From positions 434,001 through 498,000 of the forward strand of contig NZ_LNSG01000002.1 of the NCBI RefSeq assembly GCF_001468395.1: 64,000 nucleotides of DNA, in the 5' to 3' direction. Below are positions 14,796-23,154 of this stretch, in pieces (position 1 is the first letter of the stretch; every line of letters begins with the position of its first letter). The stretch is from Sphingopyxis sp. H073 (GTDB taxonomy: Bacteria; Pseudomonadota; Alphaproteobacteria; Sphingomonadales; Sphingomonadaceae). A program made the position numbers and the translations under genes. The notes below the pieces were generated by a model. It saw only the letters and a list, made by a program, of their open reading frames with translations, searched no databases and was not told where the DNA came from.

Positions 14796-15335
14796 ATGCA
14801 TAAATTACTGACTTTCGTCGGCGCTGCGACTTTGTTGTCGATCGCCACGCCAGCCCATGCCAGCGACAAGAGCTGGGACGATGCCGGTTCGATCGCGCGC
14901 GACGCGCTCGTCGTCGCAGCGTTCGGCGTACCCGCCGTGCAGGGCGATTGGGACGGCGCATTGCAGGCTGGCGGCAGCGTCGTCGTCGCTGGGGGCCTGT
15001 CCTATGGGCTCAAGGAAGCGTTTCCGGAGCGTCGCCCCGACGGGAGCGACAACAAGAGCTTCCCGTCGGGACACACGTCGGTGTCCTTTGCCGCAGCGGC
15101 GACGTTGCAGAATCGATACGGCTGGAAGGTAGGCGTACCCGCGCAATTGGTCGCAGCCTTCGTCGGTCTGAGCCGTGTCGAGGCGAACAAGCATCATGTC
15201 CATGATGTGCTGGTCGGTGCAGCGATCGGAGAAGCTTCCGGTTTCCTCATTACGCGCAAGGCCAATGATCGCATCGAGCTATTTCCTTGGGGTGACACCA
15301 AGAGCGGCGGCATCGCGCTAACGATGCGGTTCTGA
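14796..15335 (+). CDS. PAP2-family phosphatase
   Basis: A 179-residue exported protein with a signal peptide (MHKLLTF ... PAHAS). The three phosphatase motifs are intact: KEAFPERRP (KxxxxxxRP), SFPSGHTS (PSGH) and SRVEANKHHVHD (SRxxxxxHxxxD). It should dephosphorylate lipid phosphates or similar esters on the outer side of the inner membrane. The ATG at 14796 is preferred to 14769 because it gives a clean signal peptide. It is divergent from the biosynthetic cluster across about 220 bp and could work with it, but this is only suggested by position. Confidence 0.85.
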   Translation: MHKLLTFVGAATLLSIATPAHASDKSWDDAGSIARDALVVAAFGVPAVQGDWDGALQAGGSVVVAGGLSYGLKEAFPERRPDGSDNKSFPSGHTSVSFAAAATLQNRYGWKVGVPAQLVAAFVGLSRVEANKHHVHDVLVGAAIGEASGFLITRKANDRIELFPWGDTKSGGIALTMRF

Positions 15336-15509
15336 AGCGCCTTAGAGGCATCGATAGTATCGCAATGATTTGTTGTCCTCGGCAGCGAACGCTTGCCTGC
15401 AAACGTCCGCTTTCGCTAATTCTCGATCCAAAGCCGACTGTCTCCTTGCGGCCACAAGCGCCATCACTCCGAAATTAATGGCCGTGGACGCAGAGCGGCC
15501 GCGAAGTTA

Positions 15510-16679
15510 TCATTCCGCGGTTCGCTGCACTCCCGTCTCTCTCACCGCCCTGATGGTGGGATAGCCATTGACCGCCATGAGCAAGTCGGCTTCCGCGAGG
15601 ATCGACCGGAGTACATGCGCGGCGCCATTCGCGCCGCCAATCGCAAGGCCATAGGCGTAGGGGCGACCGATCCCGACGGCCTTCGCTCCGAGCGCGAGCG
15701 CCTTCACGACGTCGCTCCCCGACCGGACGCCGCTGTCGAACAAGACCGGCGTATCGCCGGCGGCCTTTACCACGTCGGGCAGCATGTCGATCGCCGCAAT
15801 GCCGCCATTGGCCTGCCTGCCGCCGTGGTTGGAGCAATAGATGGCGTCGATGCCATGGTCGACGGCCTTTCTGGCGTCGTCGGGGTGGCAGATGCCCTTC
15901 AAAACGATCGGCAAGCGGGTGATAGACTTGAACCAGCCGATGTCGCTCCAGGTCAGCACCTTGCCGAAATGTGTCGCCCAGGCTTGAACGGCAGCGGCGA
16001 TGTCCTCTTCGGGCGGGCGCGCCAGCAACGATCGGAAGACCGGGTCCGAAAAATAATTCTCGAGCACCTTGCCGCGAAGCTGCGGAAAATTGGCTGAGTT
16101 GAGATCGCGCGGCCGCCATCCCGTGACCCACGTATCCAGCGTGATGACCAAAGCCTTGTAACCCGCGGCTTCGGCGCGGCGGATCAGACTCTCGGCCAGA
16201 TCCGCATTCTTCGGGGTATAGAGCTGGAAGAATCCGGGCGTCTCGCCCGCCGCCTTTGCTACCTCTTCGAGCGGACTGTTCGACAGCGTCGACGCGCAAA
16301 ATGGCACCCCGGTCAAGGCCGATGCCTTTGCCACCGCGATGTCGCCGCGGCGATCCTGTGTCATTTCGCCGTTCACGCCGATCGGCGCCATGAAAATCGG
16401 GGAGGGTAACTTCATCCCGAACAGATCGACTGACAGGTCTCGCGTCGTACAATCGACAAGCATCCGCGGCACCATGCCCCAGTGATGGAAGGCGTCGACG
16501 TTCGAGCGCTGCGTATGTTCGTCGCCGCATCCGCCTTGCACATAGTTCAGTATCGAGGGCGAAAGGGCATGTTCCGCGCGCTGTTCCAGTGTCGCGAAAT
16601 CGACCGGATAATCGGGAAGGATCCCGCGCAGCCCGTCTTGATAGATCTGCGTTTGAAGATCGCCATAATGGCCCATCAT
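15510..16679 (-). CDS. FMN-dependent alpha-hydroxy-acid oxidase (lactate 2-monooxygenase type)
   Basis: A 389-residue TIM-barrel flavoprotein. Family features: PIFMAPIGVNGEM, CASTLSNSPLEEVA, FQLYTPKNADLAE, LVITLDTWVTGWRPRDL, LKGICHPDDARKAVDHGIDAIYCSNHGGRQANGG (catalytic Lys, His and Arg) and LFDSGVRSGSDVVKALALGAKAVGIGRPYAYG. It oxidises a 2-hydroxy acid to a 2-oxo acid with O2. The long insertion before ITLD and the overall sequence resemble lactate monooxygenases. It lies divergent from the TetR gene across a 277-bp region holding a shared operator, so it belongs to the catabolic cluster. Confidence 0.85.
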   Translation of the reverse strand: MMGHYGDLQTQIYQDGLRGILPDYPVDFATLEQRAEHALSPSILNYVQGGCGDEHTQRSNVDAFHHWGMVPRMLVDCTTRDLSVDLFGMKLPSPIFMAPIGVNGEMTQDRRGDIAVAKASALTGVPFCASTLSNSPLEEVAKAAGETPGFFQLYTPKNADLAESLIRRAEAAGYKALVITLDTWVTGWRPRDLNSANFPQLRGKVLENYFSDPVFRSLLARPPEEDIAAAVQAWATHFGKVLTWSDIGWFKSITRLPIVLKGICHPDDARKAVDHGIDAIYCSNHGGRQANGGIAAIDMLPDVVKAAGDTPVLFDSGVRSGSDVVKALALGAKAVGIGRPYAYGLAIGGANGAAHVLRSILAEADLLMAVNGYPTIRAVRETGVQRTAE

Positions 16680-16842
16680 TCCGTCTCCCTGTTTCGTCGG
16701 CGCAGCTTCGCGCGCGCCGACCCTCCGCTCGTCTCTTTGACCGATGCGGCCTCTTTTTGCACCGATTCACTGGGGCGCTCGATGCCGATTGGCGCACATT
16801 TCCGCTGACGGTCCAGGAAAGTTACCAGCATCATGTAAAAAC

Positions 16843-16854
16843 TACTAGCAGGTA
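16843..16854. promoter_or_regulatory. Candidate TetR operator 1
   Basis: TACTAGCAGGTA sits between the divergent oxidase and TetR genes, inside a slightly longer dyad CTAC-tagcag-GTAG (16842-16855). It shares the pattern TACTRRCNRGTA with sites at 17675 and 28116 in other promoters of the cluster. Its position suits control of either gene. It is read directly from sequence; the binding protein is inferred to be the adjacent TetR regulator. Confidence 0.6.
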
Positions 16855-16956
16855 GATATTTTTTGCGGCATATGTCTTCCGACGGTCCGCCATCGACAGA
16901 ATGGCGCCGCGGAGGGAGATATTGGTGTCACTATCCGGCTGCCTTGGGTCGATGCT

Positions 16957-17601
16957 ATGACGGTGGCCGTGCCTGGTGATTCCCTGATCCGTCCGCGCCC
17001 CTCCGGTGCTTCGCTCAAGTCCGAGTTCGTTGCCTTCAAGGTCAACCGAATCGTCGAGGCGGCGAGCCGTCTTTTCTACGAGCGCGGCTACAGCAGTTGC
17101 ACCCTCGACAATGTCGCGAGCCAGTTGAGCGTCACCAAGCCCTTCCTATATTCCTATTTCCGGAACAAGGAGGCGATCCTCGCGGCGATCTGCGAGGTCG
17201 GAATCAGCGAGGCGCTGGGGGTGCTGGAAGACGTCCTGGCGCATGAGCATGACAGCCATCGGGCGCGGCTTGCCGAAGTGGTCCGCAAGGTCGGACGGAT
17301 TGTCATCGACCGGCAGGAATATGTGGTCGTCTATCAGCGCGAGATGAAGCATCTGAGCGCTGACGACTACAAGCGGATCCTGCGCCTTCGTCACAGTTTC
17401 GACCACCAGATCGGCGAAATGATCCGCGAAGGCGTCGCCAGCGGCGAGTTTCGCGAGGATATCGACCCATTCATCGCGGTCTGGATCGGCGGCCTCATCA
17501 GCTGGATTCCAACCTGGTACTCGTCCAGCGGCCAGCGGTCGGCCGAAGAAGTGATCGAATATCTCGTCCAGGCCGCGCTGCGGCTTGCGGGCGCGGAATA
17601 G
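16957..17601 (+). CDS. TetR-family transcriptional regulator
   Basis: A 214-residue regulator. The N-terminal helix-turn-helix reads IVEAASRLFYERGYSSCTLDNVASQLSVTKPFLYSYFRNKEAILAAI (about 30-76), typical of TetR; the remaining helices would bind an effector. Many relatives regulate acyl-CoA or aromatic catabolism and respond to a CoA ester. It sits between the 2-hydroxy-acid oxidase and the TonB receptor, and dyads of one type occur on both sides, so it probably represses the whole cluster. The effector is unknown. Confidence 0.88.
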   Translation: MTVAVPGDSLIRPRPSGASLKSEFVAFKVNRIVEAASRLFYERGYSSCTLDNVASQLSVTKPFLYSYFRNKEAILAAICEVGISEALGVLEDVLAHEHDSHRARLAEVVRKVGRIVIDRQEYVVVYQREMKHLSADDYKRILRLRHSFDHQIGEMIREGVASGEFREDIDPFIAVWIGGLISWIPTWYSSSGQRSAEEVIEYLVQAALRLAGAE

Positions 17602-17674
17602 CGTAAGAAGGATCTGGAAAAAGGCAGGAAGTGAGCGGGCAAACACTGCCCGACTGGTAAATCAGCAATTGAAG

Positions 17675-17686
17675 TACTGACGGGTA
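17675..17686. promoter_or_regulatory. Candidate TetR operator 2
   Basis: TACTGACGGGTA lies 37 bp before the TonB-receptor ATG, in the promoter that would read the receptor, hydrolase and P450 genes. It matches the pattern TACTRRCNRGTA of sites at 16843 and 28116. A further GGTAGATC follows at about 17702 and may be a half site. Confidence 0.55.
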
Positions 17687-17722
17687 GAAAATTATAAGCC
17701 CGGTAGATCAGGGAGAGAAACG

Positions 17723-20005
17723 ATGAATTTGACGTTCAAGCATCTGCTGTCGGCGACCGCCATGGCATCGCTCGCTGTCGCATCGCCGGTTTATGCCCAA
17801 GCGGCGAACCCGGATGACGCGGCGGACGGCAATGACGAAAATGCCATCATCGTGACCGCGACCAAGTCGGGAAAATCGCTCGAAGATACTGGGGCGGCGA
17901 TTTCGGTGCTGGGCGCGGACGATGTCGGGGCGGGCGGCATCGAGGACGCCGGCGATCTTGCCGCCGCGGTGCCGAACGTGTCCGTCGGCGACCAGTTCGG
18001 CGTCAACCGCACCTTCATTCGCGGGATCGGCCTTACCAGCATCGATCTGGGCGCCGACGGCGCGGTCGCCTTCCTGCAGAACGGGGCGATCATCAGCCGC
18101 CCGGCTGCGCAGCTCAGCGGCTTTTACGACGTCCAGCAGATCGAAGTGCTGCGCGGGCCGCAGGGGACGACCTACGGACGCGGCGCGACCGGCGGCGTGA
18201 TCAATATCGTCACCGCGCGGCCGACCCCCGAGTTCAAGGGGTTTGGCCGTGCGACCTATGGCAATTACGAGGCGCGCACGCTGGAAGCGGCACTTGGCGG
18301 GCCGATCGCCGGCGAAAGCCTGATGTTCCGCGTCGCGGGCAAATATGAAAGGCGCGACGGCTATGGCACCAATTTGTTTACCGGAAACCCGGTGGACGAC
18401 CGCGACGCCTATGCTGTTCGCGGCTCGCTGCTCGCCAAATTGTCGCCCGACTTCGAACTGCTGGTTGTCGCCGATCACTTCAAGGAAGACGACAACAATT
18501 ACGCGTTTCACTTTTTCGGTACGACCGTCGTTCCGGAGGCCGCACTGGCGTCGTCGCTGCTCGGCGGGAAGACGATCTATGATTATTATGCAGCGCGCGG
18601 CGAGAAGCCCGATCTGCGGAACATCTATTCCGACGAAGACGCCGTCAACAAGCGCAACGGTTCGAGCGTCCAGGGCATCGTGACTTGGGACTCGGGCGAT
18701 TTCTCGCTGGTTTCGACGACCGCCTATCGCAAGTTCAAGCGCTTCAACCGCGACGACCTCGACGTCAGCGATATCAACGCTTTCGGCCAGAACAACTATA
18801 CCGAAGACAGCAAGTCGTTCAGCCAGGAAGTCAACTTCACCTATAAGGTCGGGGGCCTTTCCCTGCTCGGCGGCGCGACCTATTTCGACGAAAAGCTGTT
18901 TGGCGAAGTCCGTGTACCGACGGTCAATCTGGCATCCTATTTCAACATCGTGCTCGGCACCAATCTGCCCGCCGACCTTTTCGACAATGGCAATTACCTG
19001 CAACGCGGCACGGTGAAGACCAAGGCTGCGGGCGCCTATCTGGAGGCCGCGTACGAAATCCTGCCCGACCTCACGCTCACGGCGGGCGCGCGTTACAATT
19101 GGGAAAAGCGCAGCGGCGTCGGGCGCTTCACCTTCGAGGCGCAGGGGCTCGACATTCCGACCGACAAGAGCGGCAGCTGGGACGCGATCACGCCGAAGTT
19201 CGCGATCGAGTATCGCACACCGGGCGGAACCCTTTTCTATGGCAAGGTGACGCGCGGCTTCAAATCGGGCGTCGTCAACATCGGCAGCGTCAACTCGGTC
19301 ATCGATCCCGAATATGTGTGGAGTTATGAAGCCGGTTTCCGCGGCGAAACCGCCGACCGCAAATTCGGCTTCGCCGGCGCGGTCTTCTATTACGACTATA
19401 CCAATCTACAGGTCGGCTTCGTCAACGCGAACAGCATTGTCGAGACGATCAACGCAGCGTCGGCGCGCAACTACGGCGTCGAGCTCGAGACGACGTTCCG
19501 CCCCGGAGACAACACCACGATCCGCGTCTACGGCACCTACCTCAACGCCAAGTACAAGGATTTCTGCAACGGCTATTATGCCGCGGGCAATCCGAGCCGG
19601 CCGCAGTATCCCGCCTGCGCGACCGACCCGGCGCTCGTCGATCTATCGGGCAACCGCCTGGCGAACGCGCCCAAATATACGGTCGCGGCCTTCGTCGATC
19701 AGCGTTTCGACTTGGGCAGCACAGGATTCCTCGACTTGTCGGCCGATATCAATCTGCAGGACGAAGTCTTCTTTACCGAGTTCAATAACAATGACGCGCG
19801 GCAAGAGGCCTTTGCGATGGTCAATGCCAGCATCACCTATCGCTCGCCCGACGAGCGATGGTCGGTGGCGCTGTGGGGCAAGAATCTCACCGACAAATAT
19901 GCGCTGGCGAACACGATCATTACCGCGCCGCTCTACAGCTTCGTGTCGGTCGGATCGCTGCGGCCACCGCGGACCTATGGCGTAACCCTCGGCGTCGACT
20001 TCTGA
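17723..20005 (+). CDS. TonB-dependent outer-membrane receptor of the catabolic cluster
   Basis: A 760-residue receptor. It has a signal peptide ending PVYAQA, a TonB box (NAIIVTATKSGKSLEDTG), a plug with VLRGPQGTTYGRGATGGVINIV, and a barrel ending in VDF. No STN domain is present, so it transports without sigma signalling. Sphingomonads use many such receptors for terpenoid, aromatic or steroid-like substrates; here it would import the compound broken down by the neighbouring enzymes. It follows a GGGAGA site and is 13 bp upstream of the hydrolase gene. Confidence 0.92.
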   Translation: MNLTFKHLLSATAMASLAVASPVYAQAANPDDAADGNDENAIIVTATKSGKSLEDTGAAISVLGADDVGAGGIEDAGDLAAAVPNVSVGDQFGVNRTFIRGIGLTSIDLGADGAVAFLQNGAIISRPAAQLSGFYDVQQIEVLRGPQGTTYGRGATGGVINIVTARPTPEFKGFGRATYGNYEARTLEAALGGPIAGESLMFRVAGKYERRDGYGTNLFTGNPVDDRDAYAVRGSLLAKLSPDFELLVVADHFKEDDNNYAFHFFGTTVVPEAALASSLLGGKTIYDYYAARGEKPDLRNIYSDEDAVNKRNGSSVQGIVTWDSGDFSLVSTTAYRKFKRFNRDDLDVSDINAFGQNNYTEDSKSFSQEVNFTYKVGGLSLLGGATYFDEKLFGEVRVPTVNLASYFNIVLGTNLPADLFDNGNYLQRGTVKTKAAGAYLEAAYEILPDLTLTAGARYNWEKRSGVGRFTFEAQGLDIPTDKSGSWDAITPKFAIEYRTPGGTLFYGKVTRGFKSGVVNIGSVNSVIDPEYVWSYEAGFRGETADRKFGFAGAVFYYDYTNLQVGFVNANSIVETINAASARNYGVELETTFRPGDNTTIRVYGTYLNAKYKDFCNGYYAAGNPSRPQYPACATDPALVDLSGNRLANAPKYTVAAFVDQRFDLGSTGFLDLSADINLQDEVFFTEFNNNDARQEAFAMVNASITYRSPDERWSVALWGKNLTDKYALANTIITAPLYSFVSVGSLRPPRTYGVTLGVDF

Positions 20006-20018
20006 CGGGAGGGGCAGC

Positions 20019-20906
20019 ATGAACGCAGCTTTTAGCATCGGCAGGCACAAGGTCTATCGACTCGAGGAGTGGCAGGGCGGGTTCAGCCCGCCCGAAGCGC
20101 TCTTTGCCGAATATGAAGAGGCTGCCTTCAACGAACATGCCGAGGATTTCGAGCCCGCCTTCTTTCGCGACGGGTTGATCTACGGCTACCTCCAAAGCTG
20201 GCTTATCGACACAGGAACCGAGCGGATCATCGTCGATACCGGGGCGGGCAATGACAAGGACCGCCCCGGTATCCCGATCTTCGGCCAGCTGGCGACCCCG
20301 TTTCTGGCGGGTATCGAGGCCGCGGGGTTCGCGCCGGGCGACATCGACAAGGTCTTCTGCACCCACCTGCACGTCGACCATGTCGGTTGGAACACCGAAT
20401 GGCGTGACGGGAGCTGGCGGCCGACCTTTCCCAAGGCCCGCTATTATTTCCCGCGCGCCGACGAGGAGGCGTGGAACCCGGCAAAGGCGTGCTATGCAAC
20501 GCTCGCCGGAGCCGGGGTGAACGCCAATGTCTTTGAGGACAGCGTGCAGCCGATCCTCGACGCAGGCCTTGCCGAACTGATCGACGATGGCGCCACCATC
20601 GCACCGGGTATGCGCGCCTGGACCTTCCCGGGGCACACACCGGGGCATATGGTGCTGGAGGTCGAGAACGACGGCGATGTGGCGCTGTTTACGGGCGACA
20701 TATTGCACCACCCGATGCAGGTCGTCCGGCCCGACTGGAACAGCGTCTATTGCGAGGATCGGGCTGTGGCGGCCGACACGCGGCGTCGCATACTCGAACG
20801 CGCCAGCGCGAAGCGGGCCCGCATCGTGCCGGCGCATTTCGGCGCGCCACATTCGGTTTTCGTCGCACGCGGCGACGACGGAGCTTTCGTGCCGCGCTTC
20901 GGCTAG
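20019..20906 (+). CDS. Metallo-beta-lactamase-fold hydrolase (candidate lactonase)
   Basis: A 295-residue enzyme with the zinc motif THLHVDHVGWN (HxHxDH), a second metal His in FPGHTPGHMVLE, and the bridging Asp in LFTGDILHHP. The C-terminal VPAHFGAPHS carries the last metal His. The arrangement resembles AiiA-like lactonases and related esterases. In this cluster it follows naturally as the enzyme that opens a lactone made by the Baeyer-Villiger monooxygenase; this is an inference. It follows the receptor and is 18 bp before the P450. Confidence 0.82.
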   Translation: MNAAFSIGRHKVYRLEEWQGGFSPPEALFAEYEEAAFNEHAEDFEPAFFRDGLIYGYLQSWLIDTGTERIIVDTGAGNDKDRPGIPIFGQLATPFLAGIEAAGFAPGDIDKVFCTHLHVDHVGWNTEWRDGSWRPTFPKARYYFPRADEEAWNPAKACYATLAGAGVNANVFEDSVQPILDAGLAELIDDGATIAPGMRAWTFPGHTPGHMVLEVENDGDVALFTGDILHHPMQVVRPDWNSVYCEDRAVAADTRRRILERASAKRARIVPAHFGAPHSVFVARGDDGAFVPRFG

Positions 20907-20924
20907 CTTCTGGGAGACGCCCCC

Positions 20925-22157
20925 GTGACCGATGTCCTCGTACCTTCCTTCTCTCCAGACGACGTGGCGCTGAAAGCCGATCCGTACATCGCCTTTGCGC
21001 GCCTGCGCGAACACGACCCGATCCACCGCTCCGACCTAGGCTATTGGGTTGTCAGCCGTCACGAGGATGTGCGGTCGGTGCTGATGAACCGCGAGGATTT
21101 CGGTCAGGGCGATTTTGTCGAGAATATCCGCCTCTTCTATGGCCCCGAATTCGATGTGCTGGGGCAGCGCGGCTATAAATGGTTGTCCGAGGTGTTCCTG
21201 ATGCAGGACCCGCCGCATCACACGCGGGTGCGCGGGCTGGTAACCGGAGCGCTGACGGCGAAGCGGGTTCGCGCGATGGAGCCGCGCATCCGCGAGATCA
21301 CCGACCGGCTGATCGACGGGTTCCTAGCCGATGGTCGTGGCGATCTGATCGCGCGTTTTGCCTATGAACTTCCGGTGCGGGTGATGTGCGACATGCTCGG
21401 CATCGATCCCGAAGACGACCGTCTGAACGCCGTCATCAACGCCATCGCACAGAGCTTCATCGTGTTCGAAGCGCGCGCGCTGACCGCCGAAGAGCTGGCG
21501 ACCGCAAACAGCCATATTGCGGTGTTGCAGCAGTTTTTCGAGACGTTGTTCGACGAGCGGAAGGCGGCGCCGCAGGACGATCTGGCGACCGCGCTTGTCC
21601 AGGCTGGCGGCGCCGAAGATGCGCTGTCGCACGATGAACTGGTGACGGTCGCGATCGGACTGTTCGGCGCCGGGTTCGAGACGACGGCGCATATGATCGG
21701 CAATGGGCTGCTCTGCTTCAGCCGTTTTCCCGATCAATGGCAGCGTCTGGTGGCCGATCCGCAGGGGTTCGCCGCGGGCACGGTCGACGAGGTGCTGCGT
21801 TACGAAAGCTCGCTCGTCGCCACCTATCGCACAGCGCTGCAATCAACCGAGGTTCGTGGTCGGTCGGTGGCGAAGGGCGAGAAGGTGCTGACCCTGATCG
21901 GGGCGGGAAACCGCGATCCGCGGGTGTTCGACAACCCCGACCGCTTCGATATCGGACGCGAGAATGCGGCCCGGCACCTGAGCTTCGGCGGCGGGATTCA
22001 TTTCTGCGTGGGCGCGGAGCTCGCCCGGCTCGAGGGACGGGTCGCATTCGAGCGGCTGGCAACGCGGCTGCCGGGGCTCCGCGTCGACATCGAGGCGCCG
22101 GCATGGCGCGACGGGTTCCTGTTCCGCGGCATGAGCGCGCTGCCCGCGCGCTGGTGA
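20925..22157 (+). CDS. Cytochrome P450 monooxygenase
   Basis: A 410-residue soluble bacterial P450. It has the I-helix oxygen site GAGFETTAH, the EVLRYES K-helix ExxR, and the haem loop FGGGIHFCVGAELAR with the Cys thiolate ligand. The start is GTG at 20925 after GGGAGA. Size and motifs fit a class I enzyme needing a separate ferredoxin and reductase, none of which is encoded in the window. It probably hydroxylates the incoming substrate as a first step. Its stop is 5 bp from the end of the convergent quinone reductase. Confidence 0.92.
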   Translation: MTDVLVPSFSPDDVALKADPYIAFARLREHDPIHRSDLGYWVVSRHEDVRSVLMNREDFGQGDFVENIRLFYGPEFDVLGQRGYKWLSEVFLMQDPPHHTRVRGLVTGALTAKRVRAMEPRIREITDRLIDGFLADGRGDLIARFAYELPVRVMCDMLGIDPEDDRLNAVINAIAQSFIVFEARALTAEELATANSHIAVLQQFFETLFDERKAAPQDDLATALVQAGGAEDALSHDELVTVAIGLFGAGFETTAHMIGNGLLCFSRFPDQWQRLVADPQGFAAGTVDEVLRYESSLVATYRTALQSTEVRGRSVAKGEKVLTLIGAGNRDPRVFDNPDRFDIGRENAARHLSFGGGIHFCVGAELARLEGRVAFERLATRLPGLRVDIEAPAWRDGFLFRGMSALPARW

Positions 22158-22161
22158 CGCG

Positions 22162-23136
22162 TCAGGGCGTGACGACGATCTTGCCGATACGCGTCGCCGA
22201 CGCCAGGCTTTCGAACGCGGCTGGCGCATCGGCAAGAACAAATCTCCGCTCGATCACCGCCTTGATCCGCTTGCGCTGGGCGAGCCCGAAGATGGTCTCC
22301 AATATCGTCCGCACCCGCGCCGGATCGCTTTCGCCAAGATAGCGGGCGTCGACACCCGCCAGTTCGCCCGACTTCAGCAGCGGCAGGTTGGCGGGAAGCC
22401 GCGGGATGCCGTCGGCCGAAGCAAATCCGACCACCAAGTGGCGCCCGTGTTTGGCAAGCGACCGGAAACAGGCCTCGAACAGCGGGCCACCGACGGGATC
22501 GAACACGCGGTCGACCCCGGCAGGATGGCGGGTCTTTAGCTGTGCGCGCCAGTCTGGATCGCGATAATCGAGCACCAGATCCGCCCCGAGCGTCGCCACA
22601 TGGCGCATCTTGGCCTCGCCCGAGGCGAGACCGACGACGATGCCGCCGCTGGCGTGGGCGAGCTGGACCGCCGCAGATCCGACGCCGCCCGATGCGCCGG
22701 TAACGAGCAGCGACTGGCCGGGCTGGTAGCCGCCGCGATCGAAAAGACCATAATAGGCGGTGAGAAAATCCAGGAGCAGCGCGGACGCGTTCGCGGCTTC
22801 GAGGGCGCCCGGCACAGCCACGCTGCTCGCCGCGCTGACGATCGCCTGTTCGGCGAGGCCGCCGCCGAACTGCCAGCTGGCGATACGCTGGCCCGGCGCA
22901 AATCCTGTTACGCCGTCGCCGACCGCTTCGACGCGCCCGACGATCTCTCCGCCGGGGACGAAGGGAAGCGGCGGCTGCACTTGATAGAGTCCGCGCATCA
23001 GCAGTGCGTCGACGAACCCCAGCGAAGTCGCTTCGACGCGCAGCAGGATTTCGCCCGCTTGCGGCGCGCCGATCGGCCGGTCCTCGAGCTCGAAATCCTC
23101 GACAGCGCCGAGGCGATGACCCTGAAAGGCTTTCAT
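22162..23136 (-). CDS. Medium-chain quinone oxidoreductase-like dehydrogenase (MDR family)
   Basis: A 324-residue MDR-superfamily enzyme of the NADPH:quinone oxidoreductase type, without structural-zinc Cys. The nucleotide-binding motif is LLVTGASGGVGSAAVQLAHASGG, preceded by PFVPGGEIVGRVEAVGDGV. It would reduce an enone or quinone, or a CoA-linked enoyl group, with NADPH. It begins 18 bp after the BVMO gene and is the last gene of the 28047-to-22162 minus-strand operon. The substrate is unknown. Confidence 0.85.
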   Translation of the reverse strand: MKAFQGHRLGAVEDFELEDRPIGAPQAGEILLRVEATSLGFVDALLMRGLYQVQPPLPFVPGGEIVGRVEAVGDGVTGFAPGQRIASWQFGGGLAEQAIVSAASSVAVPGALEAANASALLLDFLTAYYGLFDRGGYQPGQSLLVTGASGGVGSAAVQLAHASGGIVVGLASGEAKMRHVATLGADLVLDYRDPDWRAQLKTRHPAGVDRVFDPVGGPLFEACFRSLAKHGRHLVVGFASADGIPRLPANLPLLKSGELAGVDARYLGESDPARVRTILETIFGLAQRKRIKAVIERRFVLADAPAAFESLASATRIGKIVVTP

Positions 23137-23154
23137 CGGCAGCGACCCTGCCGC